The notes: generated from the letters alone by a model not told the origin. 64,000 nt of DNA from Acetobacter oeni (GCF_011516825.1 NZ_WOTA01000005.1:141106-205105), one strand, 5' to 3'. Positions 55,145 through 63,646 are shown, numbered from the stretch's first letter. Numbers and translations are program-made.

Positions 55145-55145
55145 G

Positions 55146-55340
55146 TTAATGCCCGCGATGTGCGCGAAATGGCGGTAAACCGCCAGAAACGGGAAGCGCA
55201 GGCTTCAAAGCGGAGCGCACCTCGCAGAGAGTGGCGGAAATCCGCAGAAATCCGCCACAAAACCACCCCCAACCGTGCCGCACCTCGCGGCTTTTATCCT
55301 GCCCTCTTAATCGGGCGTTCTTTCTGGTCAAGGTTTTCAT
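55146..55340 (-). CDS. Doubtful small frame before the relaxase
   Basis: This 64-codon frame starts at an ATG with GGGAGAGG upstream and stops directly before the relaxase ATG, so it could be a leader gene. Its composition (MKTLTRKNARLRGQDKSREV, then Gly, Trp and Pro-rich text) is not convincing, and it covers the inverted repeats that look like a transfer origin. I do not recognise it. Confidence 0.25.
   Translation of the reverse strand: MKTLTRKNARLRGQDKSREVRHGWGWFCGGFLRISATLCEVRSALKPALPVSGGLPPFRAHRGH
55170..55258. promoter_or_regulatory. Inverted-repeat region, candidate oriT
   Basis: Two hairpins lie just upstream of the relaxase gene: TGGCGGT (55170-55176) with ACCGCCA (55179-55185), and GTGGCGGA (55231-55238) with TCCGCCAC (55251-55258). 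Both arms share the core TGGCGG. Transfer origins of relaxases in this superfamily usually lie next to the relaxase gene and contain such repeats. No nick site could be assigned. Confidence 0.4.
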
Positions 55341-55711
55341 CTATCCTCTCCCTTCTGTTACTACGTTTGTGAACGATCTGTTCTTCCCCTGAACCTGTCT
55401 TTCCTCTGCGATTGAAGGTTCGTGGTACGCCGTGCACTCTTCCGCGCTCAGCGACGATGCGTGTGCTGTCCTATCGGTGATGGACAGGCTGCCTGTCGTC
55501 GCGGCGCATTTCACTGTCGGATTCACGGAGCATCATCACAGGCATTTGCGCGGGTTCGCAGGTGGCGTTCACCAGCAGGCGTCCCAGGCAAGATATCGTG
55601 CTTCCCGTCGTCCTCGACTGCACCATTCCCCATCCGCCACAGCGGATCTCCCTGTTCAGAACACCACGGTCATGATGAGCCGTGATGGAACAATTTTTTG
55701 CAGATCATCTG
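55259..55711. other. Stretch between the relaxase leader region and IS110
   Basis: About 450 bp with no supported gene. It should contain the relaxase promoter and the right-hand remains of whatever gene IS110 interrupted; no protein family could be read from it. Confidence 0.4.
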
Positions 55712-56800
55712 TCATGCCAGTGCACCAAGATGATCCTTCAGCCGTCTGGCAGCGTGCATGGCCCGCTCCTCATCGGAGGCCGTGGCATCTCCGCAATAGA
55801 AGGTGCCATCGACCCACATGGCGTGCATGATGACGACCATCTTGCGCGCGACCGCGACGGTTGCCTTGCGATGGCAGGACCGTTTCGCAAGTTCCAGTCC
55901 CCAGCTTCGCAGCCTGTCGCGCCCCCTGAAGCGCGTCAGGACAGCAGATGCGGCTTCATAGAGCGCGCGGCGCACATCCGGATCGCCCGCCTTACTGATG
56001 CGCCCCTGCACGTCAATGCTTGTGCCCGACTGCCACCGCCGCGAGGTCAGGCCAAAATAGGCAGCAACGTCACGCGAGCGACGGAACCGTGAAGGATCAT
56101 CAATGGCCGTCATGACGCTGAGCGCAGTCACCGGACCCACGCCGGGAATGGCAAGAAAGCGTCGGCAGATTTCATGACCTGCGACAATTTTCACCACAAG
56201 CTTGTGCAGCCGGACATACTCTTCCCAAAGCGCGGCCTTGGCACGCATCATGGCTTCCATGAGGTCACGGGTCAGCGCATCCTGGGCCACGGCTTCGCGC
56301 ACGGCCGCATCAAACTGCCCGCGGGACACACGCCCAAGACGGATGCCGAACACCTTGAGCGAATGACGAATGGTGTTTTCCAGATCCAGAAACTTGCGCT
56401 TGAGCGCACGACGCTGGGTCAGGATCAGACGCAGCCGGTATCCTTCCTCGCTTTTGACATAGGCGGCACGGAACCATCCCGTACGCATGATGTGAGCAAT
56501 ACCAAGGGCATCCGCTTTATCCGTCTTGTTGCGCTGGGCCGACATCGCTGCGCGCACGTGCTTCGTTTCCAGGCACACGACGGGCAGACCCAGCGCCAGC
56601 ATCTCGGGATGCAGCCAGGGAGACAGCGAACCTGCTTCATGACCCACCCGGCGCAGACGCGGCAGGAACGGTTTTAATGCTGCCCGGATCATTTCCGGGT
56701 CCGTCGCCACCGTCGTTTCCAGATGCACATGACCTTTGTCATCGACGACACAGACTGCCGTTTCGTCAATCGACACATCGAGACCGCAAAAGAATTCCAT
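55712..56800 (-). CDS. IS110-family transposase
   Basis: This DEDD transposase/recombinase uses the ATG at 56800 (MEFFCGLDVSIDETAVCVVD), giving 362 aa, a normal length. It has D in GLDVSID, E in GHEAGSLSPW, the NKTDKADALGIA motif, and the C-terminal Tnp20 domain with IPGVGPVTALSVMTAIDDP and SRDVAAYFGL, whose Ser is the proposed nucleophile. IS110 elements have no clear inverted repeats, so the element ends are not defined; it lies roughly between 55.68 and 56.95 kb. The frame is intact. Confidence 0.9.
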   Translation of the reverse strand: MEFFCGLDVSIDETAVCVVDDKGHVHLETTVATDPEMIRAALKPFLPRLRRVGHEAGSLSPWLHPEMLALGLPVVCLETKHVRAAMSAQRNKTDKADALGIAHIMRTGWFRAAYVKSEEGYRLRLILTQRRALKRKFLDLENTIRHSLKVFGIRLGRVSRGQFDAAVREAVAQDALTRDLMEAMMRAKAALWEEYVRLHKLVVKIVAGHEICRRFLAIPGVGPVTALSVMTAIDDPSRFRRSRDVAAYFGLTSRRWQSGTSIDVQGRISKAGDPDVRRALYEAASAVLTRFRGRDRLRSWGLELAKRSCHRKATVAVARKMVVIMHAMWVDGTFYCGDATASDEERAMHAARRLKDHLGALA

Positions 56801-56995
56801 CGCACGCCTCCCGCGCTGCCGTTTCACTCCGGCAACCTTATCCTCTTCCCGGCCTGCGATGTCTCCAACCTTCACAGACCTTTCAGGCCCGATTACGGCT
56901 GGCATATACGCTACCCCCTCCCCCAGCGTCCCCCTGCACCCATCCCAATCCGGAACCGGCAGCCAGAAAAGGACCGGCATGCGCCATCCCGTCAT
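56801..56995 (-). pseudogene. Orphan 5' end of a transfer gene cut by IS110
   Basis: The transglycosylase stop overlaps an ATG (ATGA, 56992-56995) that starts MTGWRMPVLFWLPVPDWDG, then runs into IS110 sequence and merges in frame with its transposase. All neighbouring genes are linked by the same ATGA overlap, so this is most simply the start of the next gene of the operon, truncated by the insertion. Only about 15-20 residues are likely native; the family cannot be told. Confidence 0.4.
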
Positions 56996-57657
56996 GGTTG
57001 ATCCCTCCAGCCGACCGAAACGAAGAGGCCCGATGATGAAGCCGGTGGGACAAGGCTCGCGCCTGTCGTCATCATCCCACGCGTTGGAGCCCGCACAGGA
57101 CCGACGAACAGGTTCTCGGTGGAGAGGTGTGAGACTGGCGAGGCTTCCGGCAGTTGGCGAGGAAATGTCGGAACAGCGTCATCCCCCATCCGCCGTGCGA
57201 CCGCAGCGACATACGCCCGCGTCTCGTCGGGCAGCGATCGACCGGTTGCCAGATGGTCGTCATAACGCCCGGGACCGGCGTTATAGGCAGCCAGAAACCC
57301 GGCATCGCCATAACGATCGTGCAGCCAGCGCAGATAGGCGGCGCCGGCGATGATGTTGTCATGCGGGTCGAACGGATCTGAGCCGAGATTGAGGGTATGG
57401 CGCAGCTCACGCCACGTGCCGGGCATGATCTGCATCAGCCCCATGGCGCCCGCCGACGACACGGCATGCCGATCGCTGTCACTCTCGATGCGTAGCACCG
57501 CACGGATCCACGACGGCGGAATAGCAGCCTGCGCGGCGGCCTCCTGCACCAGCCCGTCGAGATCCTGTGCGTGCCCCGGAACCGGCGAGAGCACCAGCGC
57601 GAGCCCGAACCGGGCGAGCGCCAGGCCGCCCGTTCGACAGAAAGCCGCCCCCCTCAT
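56992..57657 (-). CDS. Lytic transglycosylase of the conjugative element
   Basis: This periplasmic enzyme cuts peptidoglycan so that the transfer apparatus can be assembled. The 221-aa protein has a signal peptide (to about residue 30, GHAQ), then an SLT domain with the catalytic Glu (E58 in LRIESDSDRHA), AGAMGLMQIMPGTW, and AAYNAGPGRYDD. The C-terminal 60 residues are low in structure. Its ATG overlaps the stop of the small gene upstream. Confidence 0.92.
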   Translation of the reverse strand: MRGAAFCRTGGLALARFGLALVLSPVPGHAQDLDGLVQEAAAQAAIPPSWIRAVLRIESDSDRHAVSSAGAMGLMQIMPGTWRELRHTLNLGSDPFDPHDNIIAGAAYLRWLHDRYGDAGFLAAYNAGPGRYDDHLATGRSLPDETRAYVAAVARRMGDDAVPTFPRQLPEASPVSHLSTENLFVGPVRAPTRGMMTTGASLVPPASSSGLFVSVGWRDQP

Positions 57658-57857
57658 CAGAAATCCTCCGGTGTGAGCAGGTCTAGCGACGGATCATCCG
57701 GGCGATGCTTCGGCGGCGAGAGGGAGAGCTGCGGCAGGACAAATTTCCGGCGCCACGACTCCCATGCCCGCGTCACCGCTCCGGTGCCGGGGTAGAGATG
57801 GGCGCAGTTGACATAAGGGGGATCGGCATAGCCGAGCCGGAGACGGGAGAGTGTCAT
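57657..57857 (-). CDS. Small conserved-type protein of the transfer operon
   Basis: This 66-aa protein is linked by ATGA overlaps to DUF736 upstream and the transglycosylase downstream, which is the main support for it. It carries a Trp/Arg-rich centre (RAWESWRRKFVLPQLSLSPP) and a Pro/Asp-rich tail. I do not recognise a family. Confidence 0.6.
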   Translation of the reverse strand: MTLSRLRLGYADPPYVNCAHLYPGTGAVTRAWESWRRKFVLPQLSLSPPKHRPDDPSLDLLTPEDF

Positions 57858-58195
57858 TCCCGGCCTCCCTGACGCTTTGTGGCGCGCGCCCAGACAAGGT
57901 TCCAGACGCGGCCGCCGCGACCGGCCTGGAACAGGGTGGCGCGGATCGGCTGGGCGAGCGACGGATCGTCCAGCAGCACCGAGACGTATTCGCCAGCGCG
58001 CTCTCCGGTGCGGGTCCAGCCGGCCCCGATCTCCGGCGCTTCGGCACTGTCACCGAGATGAATGCGATAGTCGGGGGCGTTCTCCGCGTCCGTATTCTCG
58101 ACGCGCGCAAAAGTCAGTTCCGCGTCGAGGGCGAGAGTGCGCAGGCGGCCGGCGAAGCCGCTCGCCGTGCGCGTGAAGAAACCGATCTGGCTCAT
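57854..58195 (-). CDS. DUF736 protein
   Basis: This 113-aa protein has the DUF736 pattern: MSQIGFFTRTASGFAGRLRT at the start, the central DYRIHLGD, GAGWTRTGERAGEYVSVLLDDPS, and a final beta strand with WNLVWARA. DUF736 genes are a marker of Alphaproteobacterial conjugative elements and plasmids; their job is unknown. A second, truncated copy lies at 63661-63840. Confidence 0.9.
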   Translation of the reverse strand: MSQIGFFTRTASGFAGRLRTLALDAELTFARVENTDAENAPDYRIHLGDSAEAPEIGAGWTRTGERAGEYVSVLLDDPSLAQPIRATLFQAGRGGRVWNLVWARATKRQGGRE

Positions 58196-58249
58196 GGGTT
58201 GAAAGCTTTCCTGTCGAGAATTGAGATGATGGCGGACAGCGTCATGGCG

Positions 58250-58879
58250 TCACTCCAGCGGAGGCCAGGCGCTCTTCACGGGAGCGGGACGCACCATCAT
58301 CGTGGGTGGTCGTCGACCCGGATCCGTCAGATCCGGAAGGGGTTCGAAACGCGGGGGCGGCGGTTCGGCGTCACCTGTGCAGAGATAGACGGGCGTGGCG
58401 CGACCGATTACCGTGTCGGCCGACAGGACGCCGAAATAGCGCCCGTCGAGACTGGTCGGGACCGCCGGGTTCATGACAAAGACCTGTCCCGGGCCGAGAC
58501 GGATGCAGCCACGCCAGACGGGCAACGGACGCCCCCGATGATCGACGGGTTTGGCGTCACCCGCCGCTTTGCCGTCGATCGTGACGTGCGGGCCGAGGCG
58601 GCAGACGGTCTGACCGGTGAGTGCTGCCACCGGCTTGAGTAGCGGCACGCCGAAGGGCAGATAGCCACGCGTGGCCAGCAACGTCGCATCGCGCTCGGGC
58701 AGATGCAGCGCCACGATGTCGCCGACGTGCAGCGCCGGAGTGGGTGTGACCCGATAGAGACCCACCGGCACGCTGGCGGTGGCGTTCCACACCCAATGCG
58801 GGGCGGGTTCAACGGCAGTCGTCGCGAGAGTCGTGAGAGTGGCGAAATACGTGGTGAAGAGCCAGGCGCGGCGGGTCAT
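58250..58879 (-). CDS. traF: S26-family signal peptidase (TraF-like)
   Basis: TraF-type peptidases process the conjugative pilin. The start at 58879 (MTRRAWLFTTY) overlaps the DUF2840 stop by ATGA. The 209-aa protein has one N-terminal membrane helix, the nucleophile Ser in ASVPVGLYRV (S36) and the general-base Lys in LLKPVAALTGQ (K82), then the signature RYFGVLSADTVIGRA. The C-terminal 35 residues are Pro-rich. A 54-bp gap separates it from DUF736. Confidence 0.92.
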   Translation of the reverse strand: MTRRAWLFTTYFATLTTLATTAVEPAPHWVWNATASVPVGLYRVTPTPALHVGDIVALHLPERDATLLATRGYLPFGVPLLKPVAALTGQTVCRLGPHVTIDGKAAGDAKPVDHRGRPLPVWRGCIRLGPGQVFVMNPAVPTSLDGRYFGVLSADTVIGRATPVYLCTGDAEPPPPRFEPLPDLTDPGRRPPTMMVRPAPVKSAWPPLE

Positions 58880-59352
58880 GACGCAGCCCTCCGCCAGAGC
58901 CACGCCTCATGCCGGGCACGGCCATATGGTGGCGCGGGCCGACTGGTCCGCAAGCGCTCGTCGAGATCGCGCCAGTAGTCCGGGCACACAGCGCGAGGAT
59001 CGAGGCCCTGCCGCTCGATGCGGCGGATCGTCTCGAGCACCGCCCGGACCGGCGCATCACCGGTCTGGCGCAGCAGCCTGTCGGCAGCGCCGGTGATCCA
59101 TGGCAGGACAGCCCATGGTTCGCCCGGCGGCATGGCACGCATGATGTCGATAGACACCGTGACGGCGCCCGTGTCGCTGGCAAGCCAGCGCATCAGGGCG
59201 AATACATCGCCTGCGGCGAAACTTACGCGGCGCCTATGGCGGTCAATTCTGACACTTGTCTCGGGGCAACCGAACAGCAGCCAGTGCTCGATGCGGGTCT
59301 CGATCCAGACCAGATCGAGCTGGGCGCCGAGGGGGGAGCGAAGATCGTTCAT
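58876..59352 (-). CDS. DUF2840 protein
   Basis: This 158-aa protein matches the DUF2840 family found only beside traF and repA in conjugative elements: LVWIETRIEHWLLFGCPE at the N terminus, SFAAGDVFALMRWLASD, then the C-terminal DYWRDLDERLRTSRPAPPYG. Its role is unknown. It overlaps the methyltransferase stop and the traF start by ATGA. Confidence 0.88.
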   Translation of the reverse strand: MNDLRSPLGAQLDLVWIETRIEHWLLFGCPETSVRIDRHRRRVSFAAGDVFALMRWLASDTGAVTVSIDIMRAMPPGEPWAVLPWITGAADRLLRQTGDAPVRAVLETIRRIERQGLDPRAVCPDYWRDLDERLRTSRPAPPYGRARHEAWLWRRAAS

Positions 59353-60092
59353 GACGGTTCTCCGACGGGAAACGGAAGAATGGCGGCAAGGCGATCACGG
59401 GCGCGTTGGGCCATGTCGGGATCAATCTCGCAGCCGACATAGCGGCGGCCGGCCAGCCGGCAGGCGACACCGGCGGCGCCGGATCCGGCGAACCAGTCGC
59501 CCACAAGACCCTCGGGCGGGCAGCTCACCCGCACCAGCAGGTCGAGCAGCGCCACGGGCTTTTCGGTGGGGTGAATGGCTCGGCCATGAGCATTACGGAA
59601 GCGCTGCACCGAGCGGGCGAGGCGCGGGCCGCCGTCGAGACTACGGTAGGTCGAGGACGGGATCGCGCCGGTATGCGGGGGACGCTTCTTGCGACGCACG
59701 ACCCGCGCCCGGGCGTCATCCGTTGTCGCGACAGCGTTGTAGACGGACTGCCAGCGTGCGGAGGCAGGGTAGAACTGCGCGACCAGTTCGTGGACACGAC
59801 GGAACCGGTCGGCATGGAACACGCTGCCGTTCTGCTTTTCCCAGACGATTTCCTGAGCATGCCGCAGAGCGGCCGCGCGGAAATCGCCGCTCGTCGCCAT
59901 GAAGCTGCGCAGGGAGCCGAACACCCAGAGCGAACCGGAGGGCGTCAGGGCCTGTGCCGCGCGCGGTAGCCAGCCTGCGATGCGACGATCCCAGGACAGG
60001 GACGTCTCGCCGTAAGGTGGATCAGCGACGATCAGGTCATATGGTCCGTGCGCCGGCATGACGTCGCGGCAGTCGCCGCAGAGCAACGTCAT
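59349..60092 (-). CDS. DNA adenine-type methyltransferase
   Basis: This 247-aa enzyme is an amino-methyltransferase with the catalytic DPPYGETSLSWDRR motif near residue 24 and the SAM-binding DWFAGSGAAGVAC near the C terminus, the beta-type order also seen in CcrM. The ATG at 60092 (MTLLCGDCRDVM) is chosen; a longer frame to 60251 has no homology-like text. No restriction enzyme lies next to it, so it is an orphan methylase that could protect the element or mark its DNA. It occupies the place between repA and DUF2840 where a parA gene is usual. Confidence 0.9.
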   Translation of the reverse strand: MTLLCGDCRDVMPAHGPYDLIVADPPYGETSLSWDRRIAGWLPRAAQALTPSGSLWVFGSLRSFMATSGDFRAAALRHAQEIVWEKQNGSVFHADRFRRVHELVAQFYPASARWQSVYNAVATTDDARARVVRRKKRPPHTGAIPSSTYRSLDGGPRLARSVQRFRNAHGRAIHPTEKPVALLDLLVRVSCPPEGLVGDWFAGSGAAGVACRLAGRRYVGCEIDPDMAQRARDRLAAILPFPVGEPS

Positions 60093-60287
60093 GACGGGGC
60101 CTCCACACCGACCAACCGGCAGCGGCCGTTGAGCGGTCGGGCAAGGCGACGGCTTGGGCTGAGCCGGATCGGGGACGAAAAATGCGGATCGGTTCCGCTG
60201 TCGCCGCAGTGCCCGCGATCGCCTTGAGGCACGGAGAAGACCGCACGCCATGGACCATGCATTGGGTCGCGCGCGGTATGCATGTAC

Positions 60288-60311
60288 AAAGAGTCTCTAT
60301 TTAGACTCTTT
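60288..60311. promoter_or_regulatory. Inverted repeat upstream of the methyltransferase
   Basis: AAAGAGTC (60288-60295) is repeated inverted as GACTCTTT (60304-60311) around an 8-nt loop, in the 253-bp gap between repA and the methyltransferase. It could be an operator or a weak terminator. Confidence 0.35.
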
Positions 60312-60345
60312 AGAGAGAGGCGATTTGTCATTATTTTCCAGTCCC

Positions 60346-61173
60346 TTATCCATGATTTTCGCATGCGATAGGCGTGGATTCGACTGTCGATAGGCGTGTC
60401 CGATCAAAAATACCGACAGGGATACCCACAGGTTTATCCACAGATCGGTCGCCGATTGGTCGAAAGCGCACGTGCTCTGGCCAGTTCAGGTCGGACAGTT
60501 CGATGCGATAACCGGGGAGCGTGTTGCTGCGGGCCACACGTCGAAGGAGAGCCACGAATGCGACAAGCGTCTGGGTGATCCCGGTCTTGCGATGAAGATG
60601 GGCGACCTCGAAGGCCCAGCCGTCACGTTGCCGTCCCGCATGCCGGCGTGCGATCAGGTAGAGCAGGCGCTCGAAGCCGCTGGTGAGGGTGAAGTAGGCC
60701 GGGTCGAGCGCAAGCACGGCCCGGGGCGCAAGGACCGCCTCGCGCAACCAGGCTGCGAGACGGATGTGAACGACGCCGGCGGAGATCCGCCAGTCTTCGA
60801 TCCATGGAGCGCCGGTCTGCTCATCAATCCATTCGGATGAGCTGATGACGACGTTGGTCCGGTTCAGGCGTTCGAGACCGTCTGGCAGACGCTCGTAATA
60901 TCCGCCCGAAACGTCACGACGGGGGAATCCGAGGATTTCGTACCGTGTAGCCTGCAGGACCGCGGGGATTGGCGCGCCGCAACGTTGCGCCGCGATCATC
61001 GTTGATGTCGCCCAGATCAGGATGTCAGCGTCCCATATGGTCGCAAGAGCCATAGGAGACGAAACGAGGATGTTCTGACCGCCCTGCCTGAAGCGCAGCG
61101 GAGCACGGCGGCGTCCCTTCCCCAGCGCAAAGAACGCGTTGGACATGAACTGACGGGGCATGCAGGGGGTCAT
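60346..61173 (-). CDS. repA: Replication initiator protein RepA (RPA family)
   Basis: This 275-aa protein matches the plasmid replication initiator A family: FFALGKGRRRAPLRFRQGGQ, then IWDADILIWATSTM, TRYEILGFPRRDVSG and AYFTLTSGFERLLYLIARRHAG. In conjugative elements it supports replication of the excised circle. It starts in an ATGA overlap with the helix-turn-helix gene, so the two are co-translated. Confidence 0.92.
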   Translation of the reverse strand: MTPCMPRQFMSNAFFALGKGRRRAPLRFRQGGQNILVSSPMALATIWDADILIWATSTMIAAQRCGAPIPAVLQATRYEILGFPRRDVSGGYYERLPDGLERLNRTNVVISSSEWIDEQTGAPWIEDWRISAGVVHIRLAAWLREAVLAPRAVLALDPAYFTLTSGFERLLYLIARRHAGRQRDGWAFEVAHLHRKTGITQTLVAFVALLRRVARSNTLPGYRIELSDLNWPEHVRFRPIGDRSVDKPVGIPVGIFDRTRLSTVESTPIACENHG

Positions 61174-61436
61174 GATCGCCCCCTTCCGCGCCGCGCGACG
61201 CCCGCACGCATGAGGATATAGTTTTTAGAGAAAATGGACTTTGAAATGCCGTTCTCAACCCACGTTTTCAGGTCGCCGATCGTGTAGGTGACGCGATTAC
61301 CCAGCTTATAGAAGACGGGGCCACCGCCAATTGTGCGGTATCGCTCGAGTGTTCTTGGTGAAATACCGAGCCATTCGGCAGCCTGTGGGGTTCGCAGATG
61401 CCGTGCCGGTCTCGGTTGGGGTCTTTTTCGGACCAT
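61170..61436 (-). CDS. AlpA-type helix-turn-helix protein
   Basis: This 88-aa protein is a MerR/AlpA-like DNA-binding domain: RHLRTPQAAEWLGISPRTLE with the recognition region RYRTIGGGPVFYKLGNRVTY and DLKTWV, followed by a basic tail. The ATG at 61436 is preceded by GGAGA; the frame is open further upstream without homology. Such proteins act as excisionases or regulators of repA. About 210 bp before it is free for a promoter. Confidence 0.9.
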   Translation of the reverse strand: MVRKRPQPRPARHLRTPQAAEWLGISPRTLERYRTIGGGPVFYKLGNRVTYTIGDLKTWVENGISKSIFSKNYILMRAGVARRGRGRS

Positions 61437-61649
61437 GACTGTTCTCCACTGAAACAGGACGTGGCGTAACGCCGCGTACTGGGGCGGAGACTGGCGAAAA
61501 AAAACGCTCGGGGTGGTGGACGAAAACAGGGGGTGTCCCAAGAAATCGTCCACCCCCTGAACACCGAAGATGCACTACGTTCAAGATGTCCGGTGATCTT
61601 GCGCAGGACAGAAGATGCCCCGATATCTGAAGGAGAAATCTCGATGTTC

Positions 61650-62472
61650 TTAGCGGGCTGCTCTCAAAGCCGATGTCGGAAACGGGCGCCGGCCGTATTG
61701 CAGCAGGGCGAGATATTCGCCAGCAGCAAGTTGTTCACCAAGGGTCAGCAGACGCTCGACGCGCGCACGTTGGTGAACGTCCTTCCAGATGGAACCGCTC
61801 AGGGTCTTCACTCCCGGATCCGTCAGTGCCGCGATGTCACGAGCCGTGGCCCCGGCCTGTTTGGCGGTGAGAGCCTGCAGCGCGTGGGCAAGCCGCCTGA
61901 TCCTGTAGCGTGTAGGCCGAAAGGTGTTGGGCAGTGGACCTGCCGTCCGGCCATACAGACGCTCGATGAAGCGACGCAAATGATGCAGGCGAACCCAGCA
62001 GGATTCATCAAGGGGGATCACGACGGCTGCCCGTTCGTGGCAATCATCGGAGATCCACAGCCGGAGTGGTCCACTCCGGTCCCCTACGATGACATGGAGG
62101 CCATCGTCCGCTCGGACTGCGTTGATCTGCGGCGTCAGGATCAGCGGAGCAAAATGCGCGGCCGAATAGATTTCGGGCGCGCGGACCAGCGCGATGACGG
62201 CCGAGAGTGCCTCCGGTGCCCAGAGCGCGGGGACGCACCACGCGGGGATCGAAGGATCAACAGGGAAATCGGAGCCCCCACTGGCGTGCAAAAAGGTGCA
62301 GATTTCGCTCACGGACTACCTCGTCAGCGTCTTCGTATTTGGCAAGCGTTCGATAACCACGGACATAATCCTGATTCAGGAAGAGGAACTCCTGTGCGAA
62401 ATCAGGAAGGTCGAGCGTGAGCGCCCTGTCAAGAAATCCGGAAGTATGCCAGTCAGGTCGCGTCTGCATCGT
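61650..62472 (-). pseudogene. DUF6499/DUF2285 regulator split by a frameshift
   Basis: Two overlapping frames look like halves of one gene. The first (from ATG at 62472, MQTRPDWHTSGFLDRALTLD, to TGA at 62257) is a DUF6499-type N-terminal domain ending ARQWGLRFPC. The second (open to 62312, stop at 61650) resumes as FPVDPSIPAWCVPALWAPEA and carries the C-terminal DUF2285 domain (TLSGSIWKDVHQRARVERLL). Proteins of this type normally run RFP into the next part without a break, so one extra C (GGG on the plus strand at 62263-62265) explains the split. It would be a transcriptional regulator of the element. Confidence 0.75.
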
Positions 62473-62576
62473 CGGCCAATCTCCTGCCATTACAGTGACG
62501 CGTCAGCCGCGGGTCATCACGAGCGGCATATGGTCAGCGCACGGCGTCCGTCGAAGGAAATAATGTGAGGCACGCG

Positions 62577-63014
62577 CTAATCGTGCCGATAAAGGAACGT
62601 TCCGTTGCCTTGACGGGCTTCGGGGGCCAGGCGGGCAAAGGAGGCCGCCCCAACCATTGCTGCACCGATCATTCCCAGAATAGCCTGCCAGACCGGCGAG
62701 GGATTGCCGAGTTGGACGAGGCCAGCCGTGGCCGAGTATCCGGCAATAGAAGCCGGGAGACAGAAGGCAAGCACCACGGCAAGTCGGATGTCTGGACGTT
62801 GGATCGACGTGAGCACGACACGAAACAGCCACAGCACAAAAATGCCTGCAACAATACCGAAAAAGACGGCTGCAAATCCGGCACCCATACGATATGTCCA
62901 GAAGAAGACGATCAGTCCGGCCATCGTGGGCACGGCCATTGAGACAAGAGTAAAGAAGACCCAACAGAGCAGTCCGGTCCCCACGACCCACGAGATGAGC
63001 CCGATGACAATCAT
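62577..63014 (-). CDS. Hypothetical membrane protein
   Basis: This 145-aa protein (ATG at 63014; an in-frame ATG at 63029 is also possible) has about four to five hydrophobic helices, including IGLISWVVGTGLLCWVFFTL and FAAVFFGIVAGIFVLWLF, and a short polar tail. I do not recognise a family. It lies upstream of the regulator on the same strand and belongs to the mobile element cargo or transfer region. Confidence 0.65.
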   Translation of the reverse strand: MIVIGLISWVVGTGLLCWVFFTLVSMAVPTMAGLIVFFWTYRMGAGFAAVFFGIVAGIFVLWLFRVVLTSIQRPDIRLAVVLAFCLPASIAGYSATAGLVQLGNPSPVWQAILGMIGAAMVGAASFARLAPEARQGNGTFLYRHD

Positions 63015-63177
63015 CTCCACCTCCGGCAAATAGTACGGGACATTATAATACGTACTGTTCGGTAGTTATTCCAGAAAAAAGACATGTCTGATAGCGAGGA
63101 TTGCAGATATCTCCCGTTAATGGGGCTGCCGTAAAAATCCCCCGTCTGATGTGCGGGAGATCAACGTCGCGCCGGGC

Positions 63178-63324
63178 TCATTCCTCCGAGCGGCGGCGCG
63201 TTGTCGCGACCCGGGCCAGCGCCTCTTTCAGTTCGCGCTCGATCTGCCGGCGCTCGCGGCGGCTCAGGTGAAAGCTGCTCAGTTCGGCACGTAGCATCTG
63301 GATCTGGTCGTGTAGCGTGGTCAT
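63178..63324 (-). CDS. Small coiled-coil protein, 48 aa
   Basis: This short frame has a very good AAAGGAG ribosome-binding site seven to eight bases before its ATG. The product, MTTLHDQIQMLRAELSSFHL followed by SRRERRQIERELKEALARVA, is a single charged amphipathic helix with heptad-like leucines, suggesting a coiled coil. I do not recognise it. Confidence 0.65.
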   Translation of the reverse strand: MTTLHDQIQMLRAELSSFHLSRRERRQIERELKEALARVATTRRRSEE

Positions 63325-63603
63325 CGTCCTGCTCCTTTCGTTTGTCGAAGACAGGACGGACGCCTCATGCGCACGGAAGCCGGGTCAATGATCGCCGTAG
63401 GCGACCGGCTTGCCGGCACGCGGGGGAGCCGATTTTGTTCGGTGTGCCCGAAGGGTGCGTCGGGCAAAATTGGGGGGACCGCGTGTCTTGAGGCGGTTTC
63501 CGTGCGCATGGTACAATGGGAAGGCTGAGGGAAAGCCCCATAGTCCTCCGACCTCTCACGTCGGGCGACCAGCGCTGTCGCCCGCGCCCCGGAAGATCAC
63601 GCG
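63325..63603. other. Intergenic stretch
   Basis: About 280 bp without a supported gene. An imperfect inverted repeat is visible between about 63419 (CACGCGGGGGAGCCGATTTTG) and 63464-63488 (CAAAATTGGGGGGACCGCGTG). Confidence 0.35.
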
Positions 63604-63646
63604 GAAAAAAGGCCCAGAAGGCCCCGCCCGGAGAGACCGGGCGGGG
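63604..63646 (-). terminator. Rho-independent terminator after the DUF736 remnant
   Basis: On the minus strand a perfect 10-bp stem (CCCCGCCCGG with CCGGGCGGGG, 63622-63631 and 63637-63646) is followed by a short GGCC hairpin and a T run (AAAAAA on the plus strand, 63605-63610). It lies directly downstream of the truncated DUF736 gene. Confidence 0.75.

Noticed and set aside
55500..55690. Open frames in the stretch between IS110 and the relaxase
   Set aside because: None continues the orphan gene start at 56995 in a recognisable way, and none has a start signal.
60093..60251. Longer methyltransferase start
   Set aside because: The added text is Arg- and Pro-rich without motif; the ATG at 60092 gives a normal family start.
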